Part shown: in pieces, positions 60,801 to 64,000 of the stretch
Numbering within the stretch: position 1 is the stretch's first letter
Layout: every line of letters starts with the position of its first letter
Assembly (NCBI RefSeq): GCF_964199755.1
Contig: NC_133897.1
Location: 114,709,579-114,773,578, forward strand
DNA from: Larus michahellis
Taxonomy: Eukaryota > Chordata > Aves > Charadriiformes > Laridae
Direction of reading: 5' to 3'
DNA length: 64,000 bases
Translations under genes and position numbers: made by a program
The notes under the pieces: model-generated
The model's input: only the letters and a program-made list of their open reading frames with translations
The model's database searches: none
What the model was told of the DNA's origin: nothing

Positions 60801-62161
60801 AATGTTTTGTGTCAGGGGCTGTGCAGGCAGAAGTCAGGCTGCTGCAGAGGAATGTGGATTTCCCTTGTTCTGTGCAAATTCCCTTCTGAAGTAATTGTCT
60901 GTCAGTCATTCTACGATGGTAATATAAAAAGATAGTAACACAAAAAACGTATAATCAAATTACTTTTCAATTAAGTTGTGCAACTCATCAGTTGATAATT
61001 TGAGCCAAGACAGTGTATTCATTAAGAGGATTGAATTTCGAACATTATGAGTTTGGCCTCTTTGCAGGAATACTTTTTAACGAACACATCAGTACTGAGA
61101 ATGAGTAGGCTTTGTGTGGTTTTGAATATCTTACGCTTTTAAAGACAGCCTAAAATGCCCATATACATCTCTGAAACAGCTGTTACAGTTTATCAGTTCA
61201 GATATTTACATTTGTGTGAAAACAGAGTGATGAGGTCTGAAGGGCAAACTCAGCCTTTAAATATTTGGAAAGATTTAGGGATAGTAGCTTGAAATGTTAC
61301 AGAGCCTTCTGTGGGACAAGATTTCTGTGTTTTTTGAAAAATGACTTAACGCTAATTAACCAGATCTTGATTCATATTTGGTCTTCCTCGAATGCCAAAG
61401 TGGCCTTATCAGCATCCTATGAACATTTATTTTTTTTTTTAATAGGGTGATGTGATACTAATTGTTCTTTCAGTGCTCCATTATAAAGATTAGGGTCCAT
61501 AGAGAAGAGAGAAATTCTTCGGTTTAGTTGAGTGCTGCAGAAGTGGCATGAATTGTTTCACAGGCTGTATGTAAAAAAAGAGTTGAACTCTCTACCAACC
61601 TCATGTTTTGGTTTGCCAGTGGAGTCCATGACTGTCTACAGCTCAGCTGTTGCTTCAGATTCTGCCAGTTTCAATTTTAACTTGGAAGACACCTATGTAG
61701 AGTGGCTTTCTCCTCTCTTTTGTCCTCTCTTATGTCCCATTGTCCCCTGGGACAAATTATTTCTGCAAACTCTGCGCAAGTTATCCCCTTGCCTGGCTTA
61801 CTCTTGAAGGCAGCATTGACTGTCCATGGTGGGATGTTCCAGATCACCCAATCCAAACATGAATGGAACTTGGTGCTCCTCAGGTGTTGGTTTTATCTCC
61901 TGTTTGTGAGGGAGGGGAAGCAGTTGAATAATAACCTGGATCTTTGTATTGCTTCAGTTCACTGGAAATAGATTCTACATATGTCATGTTTGTTTTTCAG
62001 CTGACGTGAAGCAAAACTGCCTCACAAGCAAGAGCTCATTCCATGGCTGTTTGAGGAACTTCGTGTTGACCAAGGGCCAACAGGCAGAATTGTTTGACTT
62101 CAGCAGAGCTTTTGACCTGCGTGGAGTCTTTCCTCATTCCTGCCCTGGGGCTGAGCACTGA
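788..62161 (+). CDS. LAMA1: Laminin subunit alpha-1, C-terminal 2,705 residues, 55 exons (5' part outside window)
   Basis: Secreted basement-membrane protein; the alpha chain of laminin-111 and related trimers. Joined exons give one open frame of 8,118 bases including TGA. Order of domains (residues counted from the first codon here): LE 1-136, laminin IV 137-320, LE 320-784, laminin IV 785-975, LE 976-1169, coiled coil 1170-1735, LG1-LG3 about 1736-2290, linker, LG4-LG5 about 2335-2705. LAMA1 rather than LAMA2 is chosen because of the IKVAV sequence before LG1 and near-identity to remembered human LAMA1 in many stretches (for example [10 protein letters not shown] and LKMLEEN). The LN domain, signal peptide and start are missing because the window starts inside the gene. 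Every intron is GT-AG except the one after the exon ending at 51551 (GC-AG). Introns not described in other entries hold no gene, RNA or repeat that I could recognise. No promoter lies in the window. Confidence 0.97.
1353..1513 (+). CDS. LAMA1: LAMA1 window exon 2: LE repeats
   Basis: Reads [18 protein letters not shown] to EPCLCK, phase 0 at the end. It finishes one LE repeat and carries most of the next. Donor GTGAGT. The next intron (2,628 bp, 1514-4141) contains no recognisable repeat or second gene. Confidence 0.93.
4142..4282 (+). CDS. LAMA1: LAMA1 window exon 3: LE repeat and first half of split LE
   Basis: Starts [18 protein letters not shown] and ends TWPISQ, phase 0. The second half ([14 protein letters not shown]) is the N-terminal part of the LE repeat into which the laminin IV domain is inserted, a standard layout of alpha chains. 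Next intron 947 bp. Confidence 0.94.
5230..5403 (+). CDS. LAMA1: LAMA1 window exon 4: first laminin IV domain
   Basis: Reads [12 protein letters not shown] to SYLGNK, phase 0, donor GTAAGT. Contains the [13 protein letters not shown] core of laminin IV type A domains. The following intron (1,400 bp) carries an antisense CR1 fragment. Confidence 0.95.
5883..6205 (-). repeat. CR1 LINE fragment, antisense to LAMA1
   Basis: Read on the - strand this matches the 3' coding/UTR part of CR1. On the + strand the recognisable pieces are the GTTTCAGTTTGTGCCCATTG segment, GGGCACCACTGAAAAGAGCC, and AGATGCTCCAGGCTCTTAAT. Many substitutions and small gaps against the consensus I remember, so an old copy. 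It lacks both the 5' part and the terminal 3' microsatellite. Confidence 0.8.
6804..6905 (+). CDS. LAMA1: LAMA1 window exon 5: first laminin IV domain
   Basis: Reads [15 protein letters not shown] to DVIIQ, phase 0; the L-T-A-F-G-G-x-L-K-Y motif is diagnostic of the laminin IV fold. Next intron 748 bp. Confidence 0.95.
7654..7865 (+). CDS. LAMA1: LAMA1 window exon 6: first laminin IV domain
   Basis: Reads [19 protein letters not shown] to NIAKKAVY plus two bases (phase 2). Contains [17 protein letters not shown], very close to the human alpha-1 segment as I recall it. Next intron 1,278 bp. Confidence 0.96.
9144..9255 (+). CDS. LAMA1: LAMA1 window exon 7: end of laminin IV, second half of split LE
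   Basis: Reads [16 protein letters not shown] and then [13 protein letters not shown], phase 0. The cysteine-rich end closes the LE repeat interrupted by the laminin IV domain. Next intron 899 bp. Confidence 0.94.
10155..10265 (+). CDS. LAMA1: LAMA1 window exon 8: LE repeat
   Basis: Reads [19 protein letters not shown] to IHGVCF, phase 0, donor GTAAGT. Next intron 778 bp. Confidence 0.95.
11044..11171 (+). CDS. LAMA1: LAMA1 window exon 9: LE repeat
   Basis: Reads [20 protein letters not shown] to SSAAN plus two bases (phase 2). One N-glycosylation sequon (NTT). Next intron 611 bp. Confidence 0.94.
11783..11869 (+). CDS. LAMA1: LAMA1 window exon 10: LE repeat
   Basis: Short exon, [18 protein letters not shown] to GSQCE, entered in phase 2 and left in phase 2. 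The same 87-base, phase 2-2 exon type recurs at 27502. Next intron 242 bp. Confidence 0.93.
12112..12323 (+). CDS. LAMA1: LAMA1 window exon 11: LE repeats
   Basis: Reads [17 protein letters not shown] to EKNCR plus one base (phase 1); includes [16 protein letters not shown]. Next intron 495 bp. Confidence 0.95.
12819..12925 (+). CDS. LAMA1: LAMA1 window exon 12: LE repeat
   Basis: Reads [19 protein letters not shown] to CDKCL, phase 0. Acceptor AAG with a T-rich tract upstream. Next intron 993 bp, in which I saw nothing. Confidence 0.93.
13919..14099 (+). CDS. LAMA1: LAMA1 window exon 13: LE repeats
   Basis: Reads [19 protein letters not shown] to NGGCT plus one base (phase 1). Donor GTAAGC at 14100. 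Next intron 1,305 bp, AT-rich, nothing recognised. Confidence 0.94.
15405..15541 (+). CDS. LAMA1: LAMA1 window exon 14: LE repeat
   Basis: Reads [18 protein letters not shown] to PKLGCK, phase 0. The next intron (2,622 bp) holds no recognisable repeat; it includes a perfect TTGCGCAA C/EBP-type octamer at 16098. Confidence 0.94.
18164..18400 (+). CDS. LAMA1: LAMA1 window exon 15: LE repeats
   Basis: Longest exon of the window at 237 bp, phase 0-0. Reads [19 protein letters not shown] to ETGICTCK, with [18 protein letters not shown]. The next intron (2,450 bp) has a G-rich tract near its 3' end. Confidence 0.96.
20538..20572 (+). other. G-rich tract, G-quadruplex motif
   Basis: About 35 bases with six or more runs of at least three G separated by single bases (C, A, T, T, CA), on the coding strand. 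This meets the usual G-quadruplex pattern with very short loops. It lies about 280 bp before the acceptor of the exon at 20851. Confidence 0.8.
20851..20994 (+). CDS. LAMA1: LAMA1 window exon 16: LE repeat and first half of split LE
   Basis: Reads [19 protein letters not shown] to EDHVRIP, phase 0-0. [14 protein letters not shown] is the front half of the LE repeat interrupted by the second laminin IV domain, mirroring the exon at 4142. Next intron 375 bp. Confidence 0.95.
21370..21549 (+). CDS. LAMA1: LAMA1 window exon 17: second laminin IV domain
   Basis: Reads [18 protein letters not shown] to QFQGDQ, phase 0-0, including [13 protein letters not shown]. Next intron 609 bp. Confidence 0.96.
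22159..22344 (+). CDS. LAMA1: LAMA1 window exon 18: second laminin IV domain
   Basis: Reads [19 protein letters not shown] to EVEMKE, phase 0-0; [12 protein letters not shown] is the counterpart of [12 protein letters not shown] in the first copy. Next intron 872 bp. Confidence 0.96.
23217..23344 (+). CDS. LAMA1: LAMA1 window exon 19: second laminin IV domain
   Basis: Reads [19 protein letters not shown] to GQGLQQS plus two bases (phase 2); [16 protein letters not shown] closes the domain core. Next intron 1,067 bp. Confidence 0.95.
24412..24532 (+). CDS. LAMA1: LAMA1 window exon 20: end of laminin IV, second half of split LE
   Basis: Reads [19 protein letters not shown] to GYAGLSCQ, phase 0. 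[13 protein letters not shown] completes the split LE repeat. Next intron only 125 bp. Confidence 0.94.
24658..24795 (+). CDS. LAMA1: LAMA1 window exon 21: LE repeat
   Basis: Reads [19 protein letters not shown] to ETGKCL, phase 0-0. Next intron 1,692 bp, with an A-rich tract (25879-25917) and a run of 16 T (26151-26166). Confidence 0.95.
25879..25920. repeat. A-rich simple sequence
   Basis: A run of ten A followed by further A blocks broken by G and a short GGTC. Low-complexity DNA inside an intron; it is not attached to any element I recognise. Confidence 0.7.
26151..26166. repeat. Poly-T tract
   Basis: Sixteen consecutive T, preceded by TTCTTCTTTC. Simple sequence in an intron, about 320 bp before the next acceptor. 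Confidence 0.8.
26488..26609 (+). CDS. LAMA1: LAMA1 window exon 22: LE repeat
   Basis: Reads [20 protein letters not shown] to CPRANPV plus two bases (phase 2). Next intron 892 bp. Confidence 0.95.
27502..27588 (+). CDS. LAMA1: LAMA1 window exon 23: LE repeat
   Basis: Short phase 2-2 exon, [19 protein letters not shown] to GQYCQ. Same length and phase as the exon at 11783, consistent with internal duplication of LE exons. Next intron 256 bp. Confidence 0.94.
27845..28038 (+). CDS. LAMA1: LAMA1 window exon 24: last LE repeats
   Basis: Reads [17 protein letters not shown] to VEDECL plus one base (phase 1), with [20 protein letters not shown]. Donor GTAGGT at 28039. The next intron (980 bp) holds a CR1 end and a 21-bp tandem duplication. 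Confidence 0.96.
28199..28254 (+). repeat. CR1 LINE, 3' end fragment
   Basis: GAGGTTGGACTAGATAATCT followed by CTTCCAACCTCAACCATTCT and GTGA matches the CR1 3' UTR end. Only about 55 bases survive, so a 5'-truncated or decayed copy in sense with LAMA1. Confidence 0.85.
28475..28516 (+). repeat. Perfect 21-bp tandem duplication
   Basis: The 21-base unit that begins TCCACCAATAATTAG and ends TCATGT is present twice, head to tail, with no mismatch (28475-28495 and 28496-28516). Confidence 0.95.
29019..29161 (+). CDS. LAMA1: LAMA1 window exon 25: start of coiled coil (domain II)
   Basis: Reads [17 protein letters not shown] to NATKQLK, phase 0. The CDDNC cysteine pair at the head of the coil is the family position for disulfides between alpha, beta and gamma chains. 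The next intron (2,821 bp, 29162-31982) is the largest in the window. Confidence 0.96.
29162..31982. other. LAMA1: Largest intron, no gene found
   Basis: No recognisable transposon or exon. The part from about 29460 to 29860 is richer in G+C and includes a perfect 12-bp palindrome GTCTGCGCAGAC (29475-29486). The part from about 30050 to 30600 is AT-rich with several TAAT-type motifs. Regulatory function is unproven. Confidence 0.5.
31983..32081 (+). CDS. LAMA1: LAMA1 window exon 26: coiled coil
   Basis: Reads [20 protein letters not shown] to GIDQLHEE, phase 0-0. Acceptor TAG after a T-rich tract, donor GTAGGT. Less conserved than the LE and LG exons. Next intron 805 bp. Confidence 0.88.
32185..32204. 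repeat. Perfect inverted repeat (9-bp arms)
   Basis: ATGTACCAT, two T, then ATGGTACAT. It sits in a cluster of GTAC-containing repeats (32135-32210) in the intron after the exon ending at 32081. Confidence 0.8.
32887..32998 (+). CDS. LAMA1: LAMA1 window exon 27: coiled coil
   Basis: Reads [19 protein letters not shown] to VHTTIK plus one base (phase 1). Two AGs occur at the acceptor (32885-32886 and 32893-32894); only the first keeps the frame. The donor GTATCCTG resembles the minor (U12) class but no matching branch site is seen. Next intron 165 bp. Confidence 0.88.
33164..33326 (+). CDS. LAMA1: LAMA1 window exon 28: coiled coil
   Basis: Reads [19 protein letters not shown] to HHNATSVL plus two bases (phase 2). 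Three N-glycosylation sequons (NET, NAT, NAT). Next intron 2,314 bp, nothing recognised. Confidence 0.92.
35641..35851 (+). CDS. LAMA1: LAMA1 window exon 29: coiled coil
   Basis: Reads [19 protein letters not shown] to NLAELN, phase 0; [20 protein letters not shown] shows heptad-like spacing. Next intron 239 bp. Confidence 0.94.
36091..36207 (+). CDS. LAMA1: LAMA1 window exon 30: coiled coil
   Basis: Reads [20 protein letters not shown] to DVKNSTS, phase 0-0. The next intron is only 80 bp, the shortest in the window. Confidence 0.93.
36288..36451 (+). CDS. LAMA1: LAMA1 window exon 31: coiled coil
   Basis: Reads [20 protein letters not shown] to RLADALE plus two bases (phase 2); [20 protein letters not shown] is close to human alpha-1. 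The next intron (1,124 bp) contains a CR1 end. Confidence 0.95.
36556..36624 (+). repeat. CR1 LINE, 3' end fragment
   Basis: GTTGGACTAGGTGATCTTTA followed by TTCCTTCCAACCCAAACCAT and then TCTATGATTCTATA: the CR1 3' UTR end with its terminal microsatellite. About 70 bp, sense with LAMA1. Confidence 0.9.
37576..37714 (+). CDS. LAMA1: LAMA1 window exon 32: coiled coil
   Basis: Reads [20 protein letters not shown] to MNGPLDL, phase 0. Sequons NVT and NTT. Next intron 1,213 bp. Confidence 0.93.
38928..39021 (+). CDS. LAMA1: LAMA1 window exon 33: coiled coil
   Basis: Reads [19 protein letters not shown] to NKKSD plus one base (phase 1). Donor GTCAGT is off-consensus at position 3, but the phase matches the next exon. 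Next intron 1,243 bp. Confidence 0.88.
40265..40381 (+). CDS. LAMA1: LAMA1 window exon 34: coiled coil
   Basis: Reads [20 protein letters not shown] to LRALPN plus one base (phase 1 to 1). The next intron (2,050 bp) holds a T20 run and an antisense CR1 end. Confidence 0.92.
41302..41321. repeat. Poly-T tract (20 T)
   Basis: Twenty consecutive T after CTCTC, simple sequence in an intron. It might be the poly-A tail of a decayed reverse-strand retroelement, but no element body is recognisable. Confidence 0.8.
41566..41659 (-). repeat. CR1 LINE, 3' end fragment, antisense
   Basis: CAGTCACAGAATGATAAGGG followed by TTGGAAGGGACCTCTGGAGA and TTATCTAGTCCAACTTCCCT is the reverse complement of the CR1 3' end. 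About 95 bp. Confidence 0.9.
42432..42614 (+). CDS. LAMA1: LAMA1 window exon 35: coiled coil
   Basis: Reads [19 protein letters not shown] to ITDSSKA plus one base (phase 1 to 1); [18 protein letters not shown] closely matches human alpha-1. Next intron 314 bp. Confidence 0.95.
42929..43083 (+). CDS. LAMA1: LAMA1 window exon 36: end of coiled coil (domain I)
   Basis: Reads [20 protein letters not shown] to ARKQAAS, phase 0; [20 protein letters not shown] is nearly invariant in alpha-1 and ends the coil before LG1. Next intron 1,693 bp, AT-rich, nothing recognised. Confidence 0.97.
44777..44920 (+). CDS. LAMA1: LAMA1 window exon 37: LG1 start with IKVAV motif
   Basis: Begins exactly with [18 protein letters not shown] and ends YLGSNGK, phase 0-0. 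IKVAV is the classical neurite-outgrowth sequence described from mouse laminin alpha-1. Next intron 645 bp. Confidence 0.98.
45566..45699 (+). CDS. LAMA1: LAMA1 window exon 38: LG1
   Basis: Reads [20 protein letters not shown] to WHRIHAN plus two bases (phase 2). The W-D-L-G-S-G strand is typical of LG folds. Next intron 204 bp. Confidence 0.97.
45904..46054 (+). CDS. LAMA1: LAMA1 window exon 39: LG1
   Basis: Reads [19 protein letters not shown] to GGLGGQIK, phase 0. The donor GTTAAA is weak (consensus GTRAGT), but frame and homology place the boundary here. Next intron 541 bp. Confidence 0.94.
46596..46720 (+). CDS. LAMA1: LAMA1 window exon 40: end of LG1, LG1-LG2 linker
   Basis: Reads [20 protein letters not shown] to KCNGCFG plus two bases (phase 2). 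The FKGC cysteine closes the LG1 disulfide. Next intron 983 bp. Confidence 0.97.
47704..47854 (+). CDS. LAMA1: LAMA1 window exon 41: LG2
   Basis: Reads [19 protein letters not shown] to YLASNGT, phase 0; [15 protein letters not shown] is the first conserved LG strand pair. The next intron (1,152 bp) contains two perfect hairpins. Confidence 0.96.
48604..48634. repeat. Perfect inverted repeat (13-bp arms)
   Basis: TTTCTGCAAGAAG, five-base spacer AAAAG, then CTTCTTGCAGAAA. No mismatch; potential stem-loop in the intron between the exons ending at 47854 and starting at 49007. Confidence 0.92.
48729..48760. repeat. Perfect inverted repeat (14-bp arms)
   Basis: AACTCCTCTGCTGA, four-base loop GTAA, then TCAGCAGAGGAGTT. 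No mismatch. Lies 94 bp after the previous hairpin in the same intron. Confidence 0.95.
49007..49151 (+). CDS. LAMA1: LAMA1 window exon 42: LG2
   Basis: Reads [20 protein letters not shown] to FSRNKKH plus one base (phase 1). A long T-run and CTCTCAG precede it. Next intron 615 bp. Confidence 0.96.
49767..49908 (+). CDS. LAMA1: LAMA1 window exon 43: LG2
   Basis: Reads [20 protein letters not shown] to PRSRTV plus two bases (phase 2); [14 protein letters not shown] is the conserved LG strand before the closing cysteine. Next intron 1,140 bp. Confidence 0.96.
51049..51163 (+). CDS. LAMA1: LAMA1 window exon 44: end of LG2
   Basis: Reads [20 protein letters not shown] to RKGCVLE, phase 0; the VGCIKNL and GC residues form the LG2 disulfide. 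Next intron 217 bp. Confidence 0.96.
51381..51551 (+). CDS. LAMA1: LAMA1 window exon 45: LG3, basic cluster, GC donor
   Basis: Reads [20 protein letters not shown] to RRRRQAHL, phase 0-0. Near its end codons 51525-51539 encode K-R-R-R-R followed by Q. The exon is followed by GCAAGT, a GC-type donor; the alternative GT four bases later would break the frame into the next exon, which begins PFFSIML at 52256. Next intron 704 bp. Confidence 0.94.
52256..52407 (+). CDS. LAMA1: LAMA1 window exon 46: LG3
   Basis: Reads [20 protein letters not shown] to VILIRNK plus two bases (phase 2). Next intron 511 bp, with a 19-bp direct repeat (52673 and 52698). Confidence 0.95.
52673..52716 (+). repeat. 19-bp direct repeat, 6 bp apart
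   Basis: ATAGCTATCAAAATAATTT occurs at 52673-52691 and again at 52698-52716 without mismatch, with TGTAAAG between overlapping ends. A small local duplication. Confidence 0.9.
52919..53104 (+). CDS. LAMA1: LAMA1 window exon 47: LG3
   Basis: Reads [20 protein letters not shown] to NLIFNK plus two bases (phase 2); [13 protein letters not shown] carries the closing LG3 cysteine. Donor GTAAGT at 53105. Next intron 467 bp. Confidence 0.96.
53572..53734 (+). CDS. LAMA1: LAMA1 window exon 48: end of LG3 and linker to LG4
   Basis: Reads [19 protein letters not shown] to LTDTKK, phase 0. After [10 protein letters not shown] comes a proline-rich, weakly conserved linker ([20 protein letters not shown]), the hinge that separates LG1-3 from LG4-5. 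The next intron (1,633 bp) holds the longest CR1 fragment. Confidence 0.92.
54633..55165 (-). mobile_element. CR1 LINE, 5'-truncated, antisense
   Basis: About 530 bp covering the end of the CR1 second open reading frame and the 3' UTR, inserted on the - strand. On the - strand, bases 55142 to 54714 stay open for 142 codons and encode the reverse-transcriptase C-terminal region, with motifs [39 protein letters not shown] and [13 protein letters not shown], all characteristic of CR1. The 3' end shows TCATAGAATTGTTAGGGTTG on the + strand. The upper end is a 5' truncation around 55150-55165. Not a host gene; likely a relatively young copy because the frame is intact. Confidence 0.95.
55368..55480 (+). 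CDS. LAMA1: LAMA1 window exon 49: linker and start of LG4
   Basis: Reads [20 protein letters not shown] to FNQSTVRK plus two bases (phase 2). GAHQFGL and [11 protein letters not shown] match the LG4 start. The next intron (1,081 bp) shows nothing I recognise. Confidence 0.92.
56562..56751 (+). CDS. LAMA1: LAMA1 window exon 50: LG4
   Basis: Reads [20 protein letters not shown] to SDGKWHT, phase 0. With the last codons of the previous exon it gives [12 protein letters not shown], the counterpart of the mouse AG73 heparin/syndecan-binding sequence. Next intron 217 bp. Confidence 0.97.
56969..57127 (+). CDS. LAMA1: LAMA1 window exon 51: LG4
   Basis: Reads [20 protein letters not shown] to VPKNLGN, phase 0-0. 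The basic KRKG loop belongs to the LG4 surface linked to heparin and dystroglycan binding in the family. Next intron 1,035 bp. Confidence 0.96.
57168..57415. repeat. Possible ancient dispersed repeat remnant
   Basis: The stretch around CCATCTAATTCAGTACCCTG resembles a CCATCTAGCCCAGTATCCTG-type dispersed element that I remember from turtle, crocodile and bird DNA. The rest is too diverged for a family name. Confidence 0.3.
58163..58316 (+). CDS. LAMA1: LAMA1 window exon 52: end of LG4, start of LG5
   Basis: Reads [20 protein letters not shown] to DGSGFAAL plus one base (phase 1). [16 protein letters not shown] closes LG4; [11 protein letters not shown] opens LG5. Next intron 594 bp. Confidence 0.96.
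58911..59044 (+). CDS. LAMA1: LAMA1 window exon 53: LG5
   Basis: Reads [20 protein letters not shown] to LEIVNGK, phase 0. Next intron 1,083 bp, AT-rich, nothing recognised. Confidence 0.96.
60128..60350 (+). CDS. LAMA1: LAMA1 window exon 54: LG5
   Basis: Reads [20 protein letters not shown] to IYVGGYP plus one base (phase 1); [14 protein letters not shown] and [17 protein letters not shown] match human alpha-1 closely. The next intron (1,650 bp) starts with CT-rich repeats. Confidence 0.98.
60396..60443. repeat. Two short (CT)n tracts
   Basis: GCTCTCTCTCTCTGA near 60396 and GCTCTCTCTCTGA near 60431, separated by about 22 bp. Simple repeats close to the donor of exon 54. Confidence 0.75.
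62001..62161 (+). CDS. LAMA1: LAMA1 window exon 55: end of LG5 and stop codon
   Basis: Reads [20 protein letters not shown] to [12 protein letters not shown], then TGA at 62159-62161. The final SCPG motif matches the human C terminus as I recall it (HSCPG followed by two or three residues). Confidence 0.98.
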
Positions 62162-62555
62162 ACTGCAGCAAAGTCTGTGTGGACTGCAAGAGGGTTTTTT
62201 TTGTTGATCTGTGATTTTTCATTCTTACTTTGTAATGAAAAGAAGAATTGGTGAGAGCCTGCATCTCTTTGATTTTCTGGTGGTTTTCCAACTCAGGTCA
62301 TTTATTTTTTTTAGTCAGAAGCTCTATGTCTGCATTTGAACTAAAAGGTTTTAAACAACAAATACCTCTACTACAATGTTAATGGCATTAATTTGGTATT
62401 TTTCTTTTGGGAATTTTTATTAATCAGTGTTTACAGTATGTTTTCTTTTGATTACTTGACAGTATTTCATTTTATTGTGTGTTGGTCGTTTTATAAAAAG
62501 GTATTAATTTTGGACCACATAATAAAATTACAATAAACTCTGCATTATTTCATGT
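62162..62555 (+). other. LAMA1: LAMA1 3' UTR
   Basis: AT-rich untranslated sequence after TGA. Its end is estimated at 10-25 bases past the AATAAA signals at 62521 and 62532; the cleavage site itself is not visible in genomic sequence. Confidence 0.75.
62521..62537 (+). terminator. LAMA1: Two AATAAA polyadenylation signals
   Basis: Canonical AATAAA at 62521-62526 and again at 62532-62537, followed within 30 bases by a T/GT-rich stretch (TTTCATGTCGTTCAGTTGT). They are the first canonical signals after the LAMA1 stop codon. Confidence 0.85.
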
Positions 62556-62559
62556 CGTT

Positions 62560-64000
62560 CAGTTGTCCATACATTTCAGTTAGAAGAAAAAGAGCCAGAC
62601 AGCTAAGAAATTAAAAGTACAAGTGGATAGAGTCCAGCAGAGGGAGCAGGAGACTAAAGGCATAATTCTGAAAGGCTCAGATTCTGTCTAATGAACAGAA
62701 TTTTCTTATTTACACTTTATATGGTAGCTCCAATCCCTTTTCCTTCTGCCTTAATATCCCGTGCTTCTGGCCCCCATTATAGCCACATTGCCTAGCAGGA
62801 TTATGTTCCTGTTTATTCTTTTATGTAGTCAGCTGCAGGATAAGCAGCAACTCCACAGCAGAGACGCATATGAAGTGTTGTGTTGGTGAAGAAATGATTT
62901 GGGTCTGGCTTGGGAACACCAAGGTATTTTGGCAATGAGAACTAATGCATCTTTCTTGTGAAAACACTGTTTCTTGCAGGACACAGGGAAGCACCTTTGG
63001 TGCCCTGCGATTCCTAATTCACAGGTCGGTCAGCAGTTCTGTCTTTGCCTTTTCCTACTGCGCCTGCCTCTGTTTCTAAAATGGGGCTTCCAGCAGTTGC
63101 ACTTGAGCCAGGTTTGGGGGACACGCACTCCATCTCGCTCAAGTAAGGACATCTATTCATCAACTGGCCGGATCACTGAGCAGTGACAAACACGTCTCAT
63201 ACTTGAAGATGCATCTATAACAAGCATGGCTCTTTGCAAGTCACTTCCATCTCCTTTTTTTCTGTTTGAATTAGCAGTAATGTTTTGCTCCTTACAATTT
63301 TGTTTGGCTTTTATTATACATCTTTACAATTAATTCTAAAGTATTTCAGACTAGTTTAAAAAATACTGGCTCAAATAAAACCCCCGAGCAAGCAGTTTGT
63401 CATTGATTTCAACGAGGCAGGATTCCAAGCAGTGTCATTTTGTACCTTGCTTGGAGGTAGCCCAAGAGAAAGCTCCCGGAGCAAAGAACTGCTCCACTAG
63501 AGCAAGTGCGGTCCTTTGTGTACCTAGCTGTTCAGGTGCTGTAACAACACAGTTGCTTTTAAGACAGATTCACCACTGCTTTTTGCAGTTTCTGTCACCT
63601 GCTTCTATCCGAAAACCACGTGTTTAGATATGAAGAGCTTGCTTTGTTGGTATTGTTTTTATTTTTGACATGGCTACAATACAATGGGCACATTCTACTG
63701 TACAAATGCACTTACGTGTGGGCTTACTTCAACAAAAGACATAACATAATGAGATTGTAAGGGAAACGTACATACAAACATTTTGCTTTGATTAGTGGCA
63801 TCGTATGATTTGCCAGAGAAGACACACGTTAATGGAAAGCCATTGAAAAATAAAAACGGAAACACAGTGTCTTTGTGTTTGTTACCTATTAACCCCAAGA
63901 TCTGATCTCATAAGGTTCACATTACAAGCAGTAATTGAGGCAACACGGTTTAGATAAAATTTCATGCATATGCTGAAAATGTCTTTTAATATTTTTTTTT
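62560..64000. other. Intergenic region downstream of LAMA1
   Basis: No coding exon, CR1 or RNA gene recognised. Open frames here are short and unsupported. The last ~350 bases could be the 3' UTR of a gene on the opposite strand. Confidence 0.55.
63658..63663 (-). terminator. Possible reverse-strand polyadenylation signal
   Basis: TTTATT on the + strand is AATAAA on the - strand. Read on the - strand, the 340 bases before it look like complex, repeat-free 3' UTR. In mammals the gene converging on LAMA1 is ARHGAP28, so this could mark its end; that link is inference only. Confidence 0.3.

Noticed and set aside
788..62161. Identity as LAMA2 or another laminin alpha chain
   Set aside because: IKVAV at LG1, the LG4 RKKLSVQL region and the HSCPG C terminus fit alpha-1; two laminin IV domains exclude LAMA4 and truncated alpha-3.
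788..62161. Processed or decayed pseudogene
   Set aside because: Introns are present, all 55 exons stay open and all phases match, so the gene appears functional.

Overview
The window is vertebrate nuclear DNA, most likely from a bird. It holds one large multi-exon gene on the + strand with GT-AG introns, and the introns carry at least six fragments of CR1, the dominant LINE of bird (and other reptile) genomes. I cannot name the species. The sequence has no bacterial-style operon, CRISPR array, RNA gene or intact mobile element.

From about 788 to 62161 the window encodes the C-terminal ~88% of laminin subunit alpha-1 (LAMA1). I traced 55 coding exons. All splice phases agree, and the joined coding length is 8,118 bases: 2,705 residues plus a stop. 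Human LAMA1 is about 3,075 residues from 63 exons, so the start codon, signal peptide, LN domain and first EGF-like repeats lie upstream of base 1. The 55 exons would then correspond to human exons 9-63, if the exon organisation is conserved.

Layout: 788-4282, laminin EGF-like (LE) repeats; 5230-9255, first laminin IV type A domain; 9144-20994, long LE array; 21370-24532, second laminin IV domain; 24412-28038, last LE repeats; 29019-43083, coiled coil (domains II and I) that joins the beta and gamma chains; 44777-53734, LG1-LG3; 55368-62161, linker plus LG4-LG5 and the stop codon. The 3' UTR follows, with two overlapping-range AATAAA signals at 62521 and 62532. The remaining 1.4 kb is intergenic. 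A reverse-strand polyadenylation-like signal near 63660 hints at a convergent neighbour; in mammals that neighbour is ARHGAP28.

The gene product is a single secreted chain of basement-membrane laminins (alpha1-beta-gamma, e.g. laminin-111). LE/L4 modules form the short arm, the coil assembles the trimer, and LG1-5 bind integrins, heparan sulfate and dystroglycan.

The window does not show a new biological system. The points most worth a second look are: a run of five basic residues (K-R-R-R-R) in LG3 that matches a proprotein-convertase site; a GC-AG intron directly after that exon; exact retention of the IKVAV sequence at the coil/LG1 boundary; two perfect hairpins in one intron; a strong G-quadruplex motif; and a CR1 fragment whose reverse-transcriptase tail is still open over 142 codons. 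Calls of homology rest on my recollection of laminin sequences, not on a search.
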